From: Actinopolyspora lacussalsi
GTDB lineage: Bacteria; Actinomycetota; Actinomycetes; Mycobacteriales; Pseudonocardiaceae
Assembly (NCBI GenBank): GCA_030803735.1
Contig: JAURUC010000001.1
Coordinates: 4,964,441-5,028,440 of the forward strand
Direction of reading: 5' to 3'
Length of the DNA: 64,000 bases
Shown here: positions 53,579 to 63,859 of the stretch, in pieces
Layout of the letters: the number at the start of each line of letters is the position of its first letter
How positions within the stretch are numbered: the first letter of the stretch is position 1
The notes under the pieces: generated by a model
Seen by the model: the letters and a program-made list of their open reading frames with translations, nothing else
Databases searched by the model: none
Told to the model about the DNA's origin: nothing
Position numbers and translations under genes: made by a program

Positions 53579-53705
53579 CTCATCTGTCCCGCTGGCGGGT
53601 CGGAATTGGCACCGTTTTCGTCGATCCGCGCCACGAACGTGATCGCGGTGCCGACGCTGGTTGCCGGGGCTTCGCCGGGCCGGTCCCTCTGCCCCTCTGG
53701 ATGAG
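53579..53705 (-). promoter_or_regulatory. SAM-I (S-box) riboswitch controlling thrC
   Basis: Read leftwards from 53705, the sequence contains the ordered S-box core: CTCATCCAGAG (P1 5' strand and start of the kink-turn), GAGGGACCGGCCC, GAAGCCCCGGCAACC, then GGTGCCAATTCC. These are followed by a P4 stem CCCGC-CA-GCGGG and the closing AGATGAG (P1 3' strand). Every highly conserved block of the S-box class is present. The P1 3' strand is followed immediately by the thrC ribosome binding site GGGGAAGG, so SAM binding probably blocks translation initiation rather than causing termination. Confidence 0.94.
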
Positions 53706-53813
53706 CTATCCAAGTTGTTTCGGCAACGCTACGGCATGAACCCGTCATCCGACCACTTTGATCCAGCATCCGGGACGGGGTTGACCGTCGGCCCCAGTGG
53801 GAGAATGCGGACC

Positions 53814-54794
53814 ATGAACTCGGCTCCCGCCTCGTTGCATCTCGTGCTCGGTGACGAAGAACTGCTGGTCGAGCGTGCTGTTTCCGAATCTCTCGCCGCC
53901 GCTCGCCGGGCCGATCCCGAAGCCGAGCTACGTCGTTCCAAGGTGAGTGACCTCACCCCTCCCGAACTCGACGAGATGCTGAGTCCCTCGTTGTTCGCGG
54001 AGGGGCGCGTGATCGCGTTGGACAGTGCGCAGGACGCGAGCAAGGAGATCGCCGAGGCGGTGCTCCGCCACGCGCGCGCTCCGGCCGAAGGGGTGGTGCT
54101 CGTGGTGCTGCACAACGGTGGTGGCAGGGCCAAGCACGCCAAGGAACTCCCCGGTGAGCTGCGCGGTATGGGGGCCGCCGTCACCGAGTGCAACCGGATC
54201 ACGCGGCCCGCCGAGCGGGAGAGTTTCGTCCGGGCGGAGGCCACCAGGGCCGGTGGGCGCATCGACTCGGCCGCGGTGAGCGCTCTCGTAGAGACGGTGG
54301 GCAACGATTTGCGCGAGTTGTCCTCCTCGGTGTCCCAGCTGGTCGCCGATACCGACGGTAAGGTCGACGAGGCCGCGGTACGGCGTTACCACCAGGGCAA
54401 GGCGGAGGTCACCGGCTTCGTGGTGGCGGAGAAGGCCGTGATGGGGGACCGGGCCGGCGCTTTGGAGGCGTTGCGCTGGGCGCTGCAGCTGGGGGTGCCG
54501 CACGTGCTGATCGCCGATGCGTTGGCCGATGCCGTGCGCACCATCGGGCGAGTGGCCAGTGCCGGCGGCGGGGATCAGTACCGGGTCGCGCGGGAGCTCG
54601 GTATGCCGGCCTGGAAGGTCAAGAAGGCGCTCTCGCAGGCCCGGGGCTGGAACGCGGCGGGAGTGACCGAGGCGATGCAGCTGGTCGCTTCGCTCAACGG
54701 TCAGGTCAAGGGGCAGGCCGCCGATGCCGACTACGCCCTGGAACGCGCGGTGCTGGGGTTGATCGCGAGCCGGAGTTCCCGGAACCAGGGCTGA
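53814..54794 (+). CDS. holA: DNA polymerase III delta subunit
   Basis: Clamp-loader subunit that opens the beta clamp. The 326-residue protein has the HolA N-terminal block LHLVLGDEELLVERAV, a AAA+-like first domain without a functional Walker site (normal for delta) and the C-terminal collar helices (LGMPAWKVKKALSQARGW). ATG 53814 is chosen; an in-frame ATG three codons earlier sits too close to GGGAG. TTGACC at 53781 may be its -35. It matches Rv2413c next to rpsT. Confidence 0.95.
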   Translation: MNSAPASLHLVLGDEELLVERAVSESLAAARRADPEAELRRSKVSDLTPPELDEMLSPSLFAEGRVIALDSAQDASKEIAEAVLRHARAPAEGVVLVVLHNGGGRAKHAKELPGELRGMGAAVTECNRITRPAERESFVRAEATRAGGRIDSAAVSALVETVGNDLRELSSSVSQLVADTDGKVDEAAVRRYHQGKAEVTGFVVAEKAVMGDRAGALEALRWALQLGVPHVLIADALADAVRTIGRVASAGGGDQYRVARELGMPAWKVKKALSQARGWNAAGVTEAMQLVASLNGQVKGQAADADYALERAVLGLIASRSSRNQG

Positions 54795-54840
54795 GCTGGA
54801 AAGCCGGGCGGGGCGTCGGGCAGCGAGGGGCAGACGGCGT

Positions 54841-54873
54841 ACGGGCCTCTCCGCGGCGTGCGAAGAGGCCCGT
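54841..54873. terminator. Bidirectional terminator between holA and rpsT
   Basis: ACGGGCCTCT (54841-54850) and AGAGGCCCGT (54864-54873): a perfect 10-bp stem with a 13-base loop between convergent genes, 55 bases after the rpsT stop. Confidence 0.75.
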
Positions 54874-54928
54874 GTACCGGCGTTTCCCGAACGGTTTCCG
54901 ATCGCCGTCGACCGTCCGGGGAGTCCGA

Positions 54929-55189
54929 TCAGAGCTGGTTGAGCTGCCTGGCCATCGAGGACTTCTTGTTGGCCGCCTGGTTGCGGTGGATGACGCCCTT
55001 CTTGGCGGCCTTGTCGACCAGGCGGGTGGCGGCACGCTCCATCTCGGCGGCCTTTTCCTTGTCACCGGTGGCAGCGGCCTCGCGGAACCGGCGCATCGCG
55101 GTCTTCATCGAGGTCTTGACCGACTTGTTGCGAAGACGGTTGCGCTCGTTGATCAGGACTCGCTTCTTGGAGGACTTGATGTTGGCCAC
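54929..55189 (-). CDS. rpsT: 30S ribosomal protein S20
   Basis: An 86-residue all-helical protein that binds 16S rRNA. Typical start [20 protein letters not shown] (GTG 55189) and Lys/Ala-rich C-terminus [23 protein letters not shown] lies upstream. The longer frame to 55465 is rejected. It is convergent with holA, as in mycobacteria (Rv2412). Confidence 0.98.
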   Translation of the reverse strand: MANIKSSKKRVLINERNRLRNKSVKTSMKTAMRRFREAAATGDKEKAAEMERAATRLVDKAAKKGVIHRNQAANKKSSMARQLNQL

Positions 55190-55497
55190 TGTTGCGCCTC
55201 TTTCGCTGATCGACTCGAATGTCGCGACCGCGCTCGAACGGCGCTGCCCCCGTCGGGAAACGCTTCGGTTCACCGGGGTTTCCCGGTTCACCGGCGGTTC
55301 CGGCACGACGGTTCGCGGGCAGCCTTCCTCCACGTCGGAAATGCCGCGCGGTGCGATCGACCATCGTAGCAACACCGCGTCACGCCGCCGCGCCCGGTTC
55401 CGCTGGTCAGGGCGCTGCCCGCTGGAGATGCCCGATGAGGAGGCCAGGAGTTCCCGCCCGTACACCCAGTAGCGCCGGTGGGTGCCGTCCTGGTCGC

Positions 55498-55704
55498 TCA
55501 GTCCGAGTCGTCGTCCTTGCGGGGCCTTCCCCTGCCGCGCTGCCGTCCGGTCTCACCCGGCAGCCTGCCCGCATCCTGCAGCGCCTTGCGCAACAGGAAC
55601 TCTATCTGCGCGTTCGTGCTGCGCAGTTCGTCGCCAGCCCAACGCGCGAGCGCGTCGTGTACCGCCGGATCCAGGCGGAGCAGGAAGCTCTTGCGGGATG
55701 CCAC
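55498..55704 (-). CDS. Ribbon-helix-helix (Arc-like) small DNA-binding protein
   Basis: A 68-residue basic protein. The N-terminal strand and two helices ([19 protein letters not shown], then [14 protein letters not shown]) fit the Arc/MetJ-type ribbon-helix-helix fold, and a charged tail ends in [11 protein letters not shown]. It follows the SPFH gene by 9 bases and is co-transcribed with it. It may bind the 12-base palindrome in the SPFH promoter region. Similar pairs are found in other actinobacteria. Confidence 0.82.
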   Translation of the reverse strand: MASRKSFLLRLDPAVHDALARWAGDELRSTNAQIEFLLRKALQDAGRLPGETGRQRGRGRPRKDDDSD

Positions 55705-55713
55705 GCGACTACC

Positions 55714-56631
55714 TCACTGGTACAGCGAGCCGGTGTTGACCACCGGTTGGGTCGCCTTGTCACCGCAGAGCACGACCAGCAGGTTGCTGACCATCGACGC
55801 CTTGCGCTCCTCGTCCAGTTCCACGATCTCGTCCGCTGCCAGCTGACCGAGCGCCGACTCGACCATGCCGACCGCGCCCTCGACGATGCGCTGCCGTGCG
55901 GCCACGACCGCGTCGGCCTGCTGGCGCTGCAGCATCGACTGTGCGATCTCGGGAGCATACGCGAGGTGGGTGAGCCTGGACTCGACGACCTTTACACCCG
56001 CCGAGTGAACCCGGTCGGCGATCTCCTTGGAGAGCTTGGCGGTTATCTCCTCGGCGTTCTCCCGCAGTGAGAACTCCTGTCCGCCCCTGGTGTCGTAGGC
56101 GTAGTTGGTCGCGATGTGCCGTACGGCCGTTTCCGTCTGGGTCTGCACGAACTCGACGAAGTCGTCGACGCTGAAGGATGCCTGTGCGGTGTCATCGACC
56201 TGCCAGACCACCACGGCGGCGATCTCGATGGGGTTGCCCTCGGCGTCGTTGACCTTCATCACGCTGGTCTCGTGGTTGCGGATCCGGGTGGAGATGCGCG
56301 TCCGGCCGGTGGTCAGCGGATTGACCCAGTGCAGTCCCTCCTGGCGCAGTGTCCCCGTGTAGCGGCCGAGGAACTGCAGTACCCGTGCCTCGCCGGGTGA
56401 GACCGTCACCAGCCCGGCCAGGCTCACCAGGGTGGCGACTTCCAGCACGATCCCGACCGCGAGCAACCACCAGGTGGAGGTCACTCCGCCGAGGGCTGCC
56501 AGCGCGGCGGCCAAGAGGAGCAGCAGGACGCCCAGCCCGAGCGTCGGGAGTCCCGGGGCTCTTCTCGCGGGCTGTTCCCTGATCTCCGACTCCGGCATCA
56601 CCACTCCCGTTCCGGTTCCCTCGGTGCCCAT
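55714..56631 (-). CDS. SPFH-domain (slipin/prohibitin-like) membrane protein
   Basis: A 305-residue scaffold protein of membrane microdomains. Two hydrophobic segments near residues 30-75 ([15 protein letters not shown], then [22 protein letters not shown]) precede the SPFH/Band 7 domain (about 80-250, with GLHWVNPL and [19 protein letters not shown]). Following it is a helical region that supports oligomerisation. ATG 56631 has GAGGAGG 7 bases upstream; the frame beyond (to 57366) is rejected. Its partner gene encodes a ribbon-helix-helix protein. Confidence 0.92.
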   Translation of the reverse strand: MGTEGTGTGVVMPESEIREQPARRAPGLPTLGLGVLLLLLAAALAALGGVTSTWWLLAVGIVLEVATLVSLAGLVTVSPGEARVLQFLGRYTGTLRQEGLHWVNPLTTGRTRISTRIRNHETSVMKVNDAEGNPIEIAAVVVWQVDDTAQASFSVDDFVEFVQTQTETAVRHIATNYAYDTRGGQEFSLRENAEEITAKLSKEIADRVHSAGVKVVESRLTHLAYAPEIAQSMLQRQQADAVVAARQRIVEGAVGMVESALGQLAADEIVELDEERKASMVSNLLVVLCGDKATQPVVNTGSLYQ

Positions 56632-56676
56632 CCGGTTCCTCCTCTGGCGTGTTTCGTGATTTCTGGAAGACATCAT

Positions 56677-56688
56677 AGTGATATCACT
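56677..56688. promoter_or_regulatory. 12-base palindrome in the SPFH promoter region
   Basis: AGTGATATCACT is a perfect palindrome 46 bases upstream of the SPFH gene. Read leftwards, TATGAT (a good -10) begins right beside it, so the palindrome would lie in the spacer of that promoter. It is a good operator candidate for the ribbon-helix-helix protein of the same operon. Confidence 0.6.
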
Positions 56689-56770
56689 TTTTCGATGTGG
56701 AGGCAAAGCCCGAAATCGCCGGATGATCTCGGTTGCTCGTAGGAGACCTGTGGTGACAGTGCTCGGGGAG

Positions 56771-56801
56771 CTCGTGGATTTCGCGCGAAATCGCCACGCG
56801 A
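56771..56801. repeat. Palindromic repeat family (TTTCGCG core), copy 3
   Basis: The core GATTTCGCGCGAAATC (56777-56792) is a perfect 16-base palindrome, flanked by CTCGTG on the left and GCCACGCGAG on the right, which continue the pairing with a two-base bulge. It lies in the divergent region between the SPFH and VOC genes. Confidence 0.7.
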
Positions 56802-56850
56802 GCGTTGTCGCTGTTCGGCGGATCCTCACGCGATCGGGTAGGACGGGGGC

Positions 56851-57234
56851 ATGGAGGTTCTCAGCAGCAGGATGATCCTGCGTCCCGGTGACCACGATCG
56901 CTCGGTGCGGTTCTACCGCGACACGCTCGGACTCGCGATCCACCGTGAGTTTCCCGGCGGCACGGTGTTCTTCCTCGGGCAGGGGCTGCTGGAGGTGTCC
57001 GGAAGCGGCAGCAGTGGCCCCAGCGAGGACCAGATGCTGTGGCTGCAGGTGCGCGACGCCGCCGAGAGCGTCCGTGAGCTGCGCGAGCTCGGCGTCGAGG
57101 TGCTCGCCGAACCGGAACGGCGACCCTGGGGGCTGATCGAGGGAACCGTCGCCGACCCCGACGGGATGCGGATCGTGCTGGTGGAGGTGCCTCCCGAACA
57201 TCCGCTGCGCAGTGACGTTCGGCAACATCCCTGA
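56851..57234 (+). CDS. VOC-superfamily (glyoxalase/bleomycin resistance fold) protein
   Basis: A 127-residue protein with two beta-alpha-beta-beta-beta units. The first has [18 protein letters not shown]; the second has the metal-ligand Glu region in [18 protein letters not shown]. The first-unit His/Glu ligand is not obvious, so enzymatic activity and substrate are uncertain. It lies 176 bases before lepA on the same strand. Confidence 0.85.
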   Translation: MEVLSSRMILRPGDHDRSVRFYRDTLGLAIHREFPGGTVFFLGQGLLEVSGSGSSGPSEDQMLWLQVRDAAESVRELRELGVEVLAEPERRPWGLIEGTVADPDGMRIVLVEVPPEHPLRSDVRQHP

Positions 57235-57410
57235 CACGCTGTCGGTGCGGCCCCGGCGGGGCGGCCGGTTCAGCCGTCCGTCCCGCTCCGCCGCGACGCA
57301 TCCCGTGCGGTCGTACTTCCGGGTTGGGGTCGGGTATTCCGCACTTTCGTGGGACCATGGGCACACAGCCCTGCCCGTACGCGAGTCGACATCCCGCGAG
57401 GAAGACTTCA

Positions 57411-59273
<1,863 letters not shown>

Positions 59274-59494
59274 CCCGACGGGAAGTAGCGGCGGGACCTT
59301 GTCGCCCCGGTTTTCGCCGGGCTCGTTCGATGGAGCTTCCCGCCCTCCGGCCCCCGGTTCCGGTGCTCGTCCGGCGTCGCGGCCTGCCGGAGCCCGTCGA
59401 ACCGTTGCGCGTTCCGGGAAAACGGCGAGTCCGAACCGGACCGTGTTCCCTAGAATCGATCTTCGCCGTAGTCGAGGGTCGAAACGAGGGAACG

Positions 59495-59968
59495 ATGTCC
59501 GAACGACACGAGTACGAGACCGTGGTGCGCTGGACCGGGAACCGTGGAAGCGGTACCGATGAGTACGACTCCTACGGTCGTGAGCACCTGATCGAGGTCG
59601 CGGGCAAGGCGCCGCTGCGCGGCTCGGCCGATCCGGCCTTCCTCGGGGATCCGGAACTGCTGAACCCGGAGGAATTGCTGGTGGCCTCGCTCGCGCAGTG
59701 CCACATGCTCTGGTACCTGGGGATCTGTGCCTCCTCCGGCGTCGTGGTCACCGACTACCGCGACGCGGCTCGCGGCACCATGACCGAGGAGCGGGGCGGT
59801 GGAGGTCGTTTCACCGAGGTGGTGCTGCGACCGGTGGTGACCGTGCGGAGCGAGTCGATGCGCGACAGGGCCGAGAAACTGCACGAGCAGGCGCACCGCA
59901 AGTGCTTCATCGCCAATTCCGTGAACTTTCCGGTCCGTCACGAGCCCGGTATCCGTGTGGTGAGCTGA
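59495..59968 (+). CDS. OsmC-family protein
   Basis: A 157-residue OsmC/Ohr-type thiol peroxidase homologue. The reactive cysteine is in LLVASLAQCHMLWYL and the resolving cysteine in AHRKCFIANSVNFPV, so both are present. The start is ATG 59495, preceded by GAGGGAA. Likely a cytoplasmic defence against organic peroxides. A 36-base perfect palindrome follows 35 bases after the stop. Confidence 0.92.
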   Translation: MSERHEYETVVRWTGNRGSGTDEYDSYGREHLIEVAGKAPLRGSADPAFLGDPELLNPEELLVASLAQCHMLWYLGICASSGVVVTDYRDAARGTMTEERGGGGRFTEVVLRPVVTVRSESMRDRAEKLHEQAHRKCFIANSVNFPVRHEPGIRVVS

Positions 59969-60495
59969 TCGGGCAGGGGGCGATCCGGCCTTCTTCCCGG
60001 AACCCCGGGTGTCGATTTCGCGCGAAATCGACACCCGGGAGCGGCGGGATATCACCCCGCTTCGGGCACTCAGCGTGGTTCGTCGGTTACTTGTCCGGTG
60101 GCGACAAATATTCGGTTCGTGTGACGCCTGTCCCGCACTGCCGTTTTCGCTATTGCCTATAGATACTGTCTATGTCTTTAATTCAAAAATTGTCTGGCAA
60201 GTGTCTGATTTGTGTGGTGCCCTGCGCTTATCTTTCGTTGGGTCCGATTCCGCGTGGTGGTGTGGTGAGTCGTTTCGGTGTCTCGGGGGTTGCGTTTCCG
60301 GCGCCGTCGGCTAGTATGCCCCAGCGAATAACGGCGGTTTCGACGAGTTCGGTAATCCGGTGAAATCGTCGGTTGGTGCCCACGGGTGCGCGTGATTGAT
60401 CAAAGACGATCCTCGTCCGCCACCCGCGGTTTCTCGTTTTCGACCGGTGGGCTACCGGACGCTGTCCCGATCATTGCGATTTCAGGAGGTCTGGC
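59969..60495. other. Non-coding region before the sulfatase gene, with an AT-rich segment
   Basis: 527 bases with no supported gene. A 36-base perfect palindrome is at 60004-60039. The segment 60130-60240 is markedly AT-richer than its surroundings (for example CTATAGATACTGTCTATG and TTTAATTCAAAAATTGTC), which is unusual here and may hold the promoter of the sulfatase operon or mark inserted DNA. AGGAGG precedes the sulfatase start. Confidence 0.6.
60004..60039. repeat. Palindromic repeat family (TTTCGCG core), copy 4; perfect 36-base palindrome
   Basis: CCCGGGTGTCGATTTCGC (60004-60021) is followed directly by its exact reverse complement GCGAAATCGACACCCGGG (60022-60039). It is the best-preserved copy of the family and may end transcription of the OsmC gene. 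Confidence 0.85.
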
Positions 60496-62859
60496 ATGAG
60501 TGATCCGGAGATGTCGCGGACGAGTCTCCCGATCCGGGGAGCGACTCGGCAGCACGCGTCATCGCTGGACATCCGCGAGCAGGACCCACCGTTCTCCCCG
60601 CCGGAGCCGCCGAGCGCGCCAGAGGGGGCTCCCAACGTGGTGGTCGTGCTGCTGGACGACATGGGTTTCGGCGCTCCCAGCGCCTTCGGCGGGCCGTGCG
60701 AGATGCCCACGGCCGATCGGCTGGCCGGGGACGGGCTGCGCTACACGCGGTTCCACGTGACCGCGGTGTGCTCACCGACCCGGCAGTCGCTGCTGACCGG
60801 ACGCAACCACCACTCGGTGGGAATGGGAGTCACCACCGAGATGGCCAGCGCCGCTCCGGGCTACAACGGGATACGGCCGCTGAGCGCGGGAACGATGGGT
60901 CAGATCCTGGCCGGTAACGGTTACAACACCGCGGCGTTCGGCAAGTGGCACCAGACCCCGGCGCGCGACGTCAGCGTGGCGGGTCCGTTCGATCGCTGGC
61001 CCACCGGTGAGGGCTTCGAGAAGTTCTACGGCTTCGTGTGCGCGGAGATGAACCACTGGTACCCCGTGCTGTTCGACGGCACCACACCGGTGGAACCCGA
61101 CCGTGGGCCGGAGGACGGCTATCACCTCTCCGAGGACCTGGTCGACCGTGCGATCGACTGGGTGCGCGACCAGAAGTCACTCAAGCCCGAAACCCCCTTC
61201 TTCGCCTACCTCCCCTTCGGCGCGACCCACGCGCCCTACCACGTTCCGAAGGAGTACCGCGACAAGTACCGGGGCAGGTTCGACCACGGTTGGGACCGGC
61301 AGCGTGAGATCACCCTGGAGCGGCAGAAGGAACTGGGAGTCGTTCCCCCCGAAACGGAACTGGCCCCGTGGGCCGAGGGCGTGCCGCACTGGGACGAACT
61401 GTCCGAGCAGGAGAGGGAGTCCGCCGCCTCGTTGATGGAGCTCTACGCGGGATTCGCCGAGCACACCGACGACCAGATCGGCCGTCTCGTGGACGAGCTG
61501 GAGCAGCAGGGCGAACTCGACAACACCCTGTTCGTCTACATCCTCGGCGACAACGGCGCCTCCGCCGAGGGCGGACTCGGTGGGACGCTCAACGAGCACC
61601 GGCACGCCAGCGGTATCCCCGACGACGCCGAGACGATCAACCGCCACCGGGAGGAGCTGGGTGACGCGACCACGCACGCCCACTATCCGGTCGGCTGGGC
61701 GCTGGCGATGAACACGCCGTACCAGTGGACGAAACAGGTCGCCTCGCACTTCGGCGGAACCAGGGACGGCATGATCGTGCACTGGCCACGCGGTATCGCC
61801 GAACGCGGTGGTGTCCGCGACCAGTTCCACCACGTCATCGACGTGCTGCCCACCGTCCTCGAAGCGGCCGGGATCCCACAGCCCGATGAGGTCAACGGGG
61901 TCACGCAGCAGCCGGTCGAGGGCACGAGCATGCTCTACAGCTTCAACGACGCCTCGGCGGCGGAACGCCGCCGGATCCAGTACTTCGAGATGGTGGGCAA
62001 CCGGGGCATCTACCACGACGGCTGGATGGCGGTCACCAGGCACGGCACCCCGTGGGACATGGTGCAGGACGGCACCCGGCACTACTTCGACGACGACCGC
62101 TGGGAGCTCTACGACACCAATGTGGACTGGAGCCAGGCCCACGACCTCGCGGCGGAACACCCGGGCAAACTCCGGGAACTGCAACAGCTTTTCCTGGTGG
62201 AGGCCAGTCGTTACAACGTCTTCCCCCTCGACGACCGCATGACCGAGCGGGAGAACCCGCGCGAGGCCGGGCGGCGCGACCTGCACGGCGACCGTCGGTC
62301 GATCACGTTCCACGCCTCCGCCTCGCGGTTGACCGAGGAGACGGCGCCCAACGTCAAGAACCGCTCGCACACCCTGACCGCCCGTATCGAGGTCCCCGAG
62401 TCCGGTGCGGACGGAGTGCTGGTGGCCCAGGGCGGACGGTTCGGCGGCTGGTCGCTGTACGTGCACGGGGGGCGCGCCTGCTACGCGTACAACTACTTCG
62501 GGCTCGAGGTCTACCGGGTGAGCACGGACGAACCGCTCCCTGCCGGCGAGCACGAGATCGTGTTGGACTTCGCCTACGACGGCGGCGGTGTCGGCATGGG
62601 CGGTACCGCGACCCTCCACGTCGACGGTGAGCAGCGCGGGCAGCAGCGGGTGGGCGGCACCATTCCGTACTACTTCGCCTTCGACGAGACGTTCGACATC
62701 GGAGTCGACCGTGCGTCACCGGTCACCGACGACTACCCACCGGTGGACAACGCCTACACGGGCACGCTGCACAGCGTGCGGGTGGATCTCGGCGACGATC
62801 TGCACAGCGACAGCGACAGCGAACGTGACCGCGAACTGTTCAGGGCGGCCCATGACTGA
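60496..62859 (+). CDS. Arylsulfatase (formylglycine-dependent sulfatase)
   Basis: A 787-residue type I sulfatase that hydrolyses sulfate esters. The catalytic Cys92 lies in the formylglycine motif CSPTRQSLLTG; metal ligands are in VVLLDDMGFG and in the later GDNGASAEGG. The C-terminal 170 residues form a beta-rich, LamG-like domain (FGGWSLYVHGG, YNYFGLEVYRV). No signal peptide is present. ATG 60496 follows AGGAGG. The gene overlaps the next one, which encodes the enzyme that activates it, by 8 bases. It resembles mycobacterial AtsD-type enzymes. Confidence 0.95.
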   Translation: MSDPEMSRTSLPIRGATRQHASSLDIREQDPPFSPPEPPSAPEGAPNVVVVLLDDMGFGAPSAFGGPCEMPTADRLAGDGLRYTRFHVTAVCSPTRQSLLTGRNHHSVGMGVTTEMASAAPGYNGIRPLSAGTMGQILAGNGYNTAAFGKWHQTPARDVSVAGPFDRWPTGEGFEKFYGFVCAEMNHWYPVLFDGTTPVEPDRGPEDGYHLSEDLVDRAIDWVRDQKSLKPETPFFAYLPFGATHAPYHVPKEYRDKYRGRFDHGWDRQREITLERQKELGVVPPETELAPWAEGVPHWDELSEQERESAASLMELYAGFAEHTDDQIGRLVDELEQQGELDNTLFVYILGDNGASAEGGLGGTLNEHRHASGIPDDAETINRHREELGDATTHAHYPVGWALAMNTPYQWTKQVASHFGGTRDGMIVHWPRGIAERGGVRDQFHHVIDVLPTVLEAAGIPQPDEVNGVTQQPVEGTSMLYSFNDASAAERRRIQYFEMVGNRGIYHDGWMAVTRHGTPWDMVQDGTRHYFDDDRWELYDTNVDWSQAHDLAAEHPGKLRELQQLFLVEASRYNVFPLDDRMTERENPREAGRRDLHGDRRSITFHASASRLTEETAPNVKNRSHTLTARIEVPESGADGVLVAQGGRFGGWSLYVHGGRACYAYNYFGLEVYRVSTDEPLPAGEHEIVLDFAYDGGGVGMGGTATLHVDGEQRGQQRVGGTIPYYFAFDETFDIGVDRASPVTDDYPPVDNAYTGTLHSVRVDLGDDLHSDSDSERDRELFRAAHD

Positions 62860-63859
62860 CACGACAACGGGAGACTGCTGCGCACCCACGCGGACCGCGA
62901 GCGGTGCGCCGTGGACGGAGACGGTACGCACCCGGGTCCACTCCGGTTCCACCGCGGGGCTGGTGCGGCTCGACGGCGGCGAGTTCCGGATGGGAAGCGA
63001 GCGGGACGAGGCGTACCCGCAGGACGGCGAGGGCCCGGTGCGGACGGTGCGGCTCGACCCGTTCTGGATCAGCCCGACAGCCGTGTCGGTGGCCGACTTC
63101 GCCGCCTTCGTGGACGCCACCGCCCACCGCACCGACGCCGAGCGTTGGGGGTGGTCGTTCGTGTTCGGCGGGTTGCTGCCGGACGACTTCCCGCCCACGC
63201 GCGGAGTCGCCGCCGCTCCCTGGTGGCGTCAGGTCGAGGGCGCCTACTGGTGGCGGCCGGAGGGGCCGGGCTCCGATGCCGGGGACCGGCCGGACCATCC
63301 GGTCACCCACGTGTCCTTCCGGGACGCGCTCGCCTACTGCGACTGGGCCGGGCTGCGGCTGCCGACCGAGGCCGAGTGGGAGTACGCGGCCAGGGGAGGG
63401 CTCGAGGGAAGTCCCTTTCCGTGGGGTGAACAGCTGGAGCCTTCCGGTCGGCACCGGATGAACGTCTGGCAGGGTGAGTTCCCCGGGCGCAACGAGTGCT
63501 CGGACGGCTGGTACGGAACCTGCCCCGTGGACGCCTTCGAACCGAACGGTTACGGGCTGCACAACACGACCGGCAACGTTTGGGAGTGGTGTGCCGACCG
63601 GTTCGACCCGGACTTCCCGGCACGGGACACCCGGGTCAACCCGAGGGGGCCCGACAGCGGGGAACGGCGCAGTGCGCGCGGCGGTTCCTACCTGTGCCAC
63701 GAGTCCTACTGCCGGCGTTACCGGGTTTCGGCGCGTCAGGGAGTCACCCCTGACTCGTCCATCGGCAACATCGGGTTCCGGTGCGTCCGCGACGTGTGGC
63801 CGAGTGACGAGGACCAGGAGGCGCCGGGATGGAACGCAGGGAGCTCGAGTACTTCCTGA
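62852..63859 (+). CDS. Formylglycine-generating enzyme (SUMF1/FGE family)
   Basis: Copper-dependent oxidase that converts the sulfatase CxPxR cysteine to formylglycine. The 335-residue protein has the FGE-sulfatase fold: LVRLDGGEFRMGS, HPVTHVSFRDALAYCDWAG, RLPTEAEWEYAARGG and GNVWEWCAD. The two active-site cysteines, Cys282 and Cys287, are in GGSYLCHESYCRRYR with the same spacing as in human FGE. ATG 62852 overlaps the sulfatase stop by 8 bases, a strong sign of coupled expression of substrate and modifier. Confidence 0.95.
   Translation: MTDTTTGDCCAPTRTASGAPWTETVRTRVHSGSTAGLVRLDGGEFRMGSERDEAYPQDGEGPVRTVRLDPFWISPTAVSVADFAAFVDATAHRTDAERWGWSFVFGGLLPDDFPPTRGVAAAPWWRQVEGAYWWRPEGPGSDAGDRPDHPVTHVSFRDALAYCDWAGLRLPTEAEWEYAARGGLEGSPFPWGEQLEPSGRHRMNVWQGEFPGRNECSDGWYGTCPVDAFEPNGYGLHNTTGNVWEWCADRFDPDFPARDTRVNPRGPDSGERRSARGGSYLCHESYCRRYRVSARQGVTPDSSIGNIGFRCVRDVWPSDEDQEAPGWNAGSSSTS

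Noticed and set aside
53564..53713. N-terminal extension of thrC by 50 codons
   Set aside because: The stretch is the SAM-I riboswitch. The extension encodes a basic sequence unlike threonine synthases, and GGAAGG precedes the ATG at 53563.
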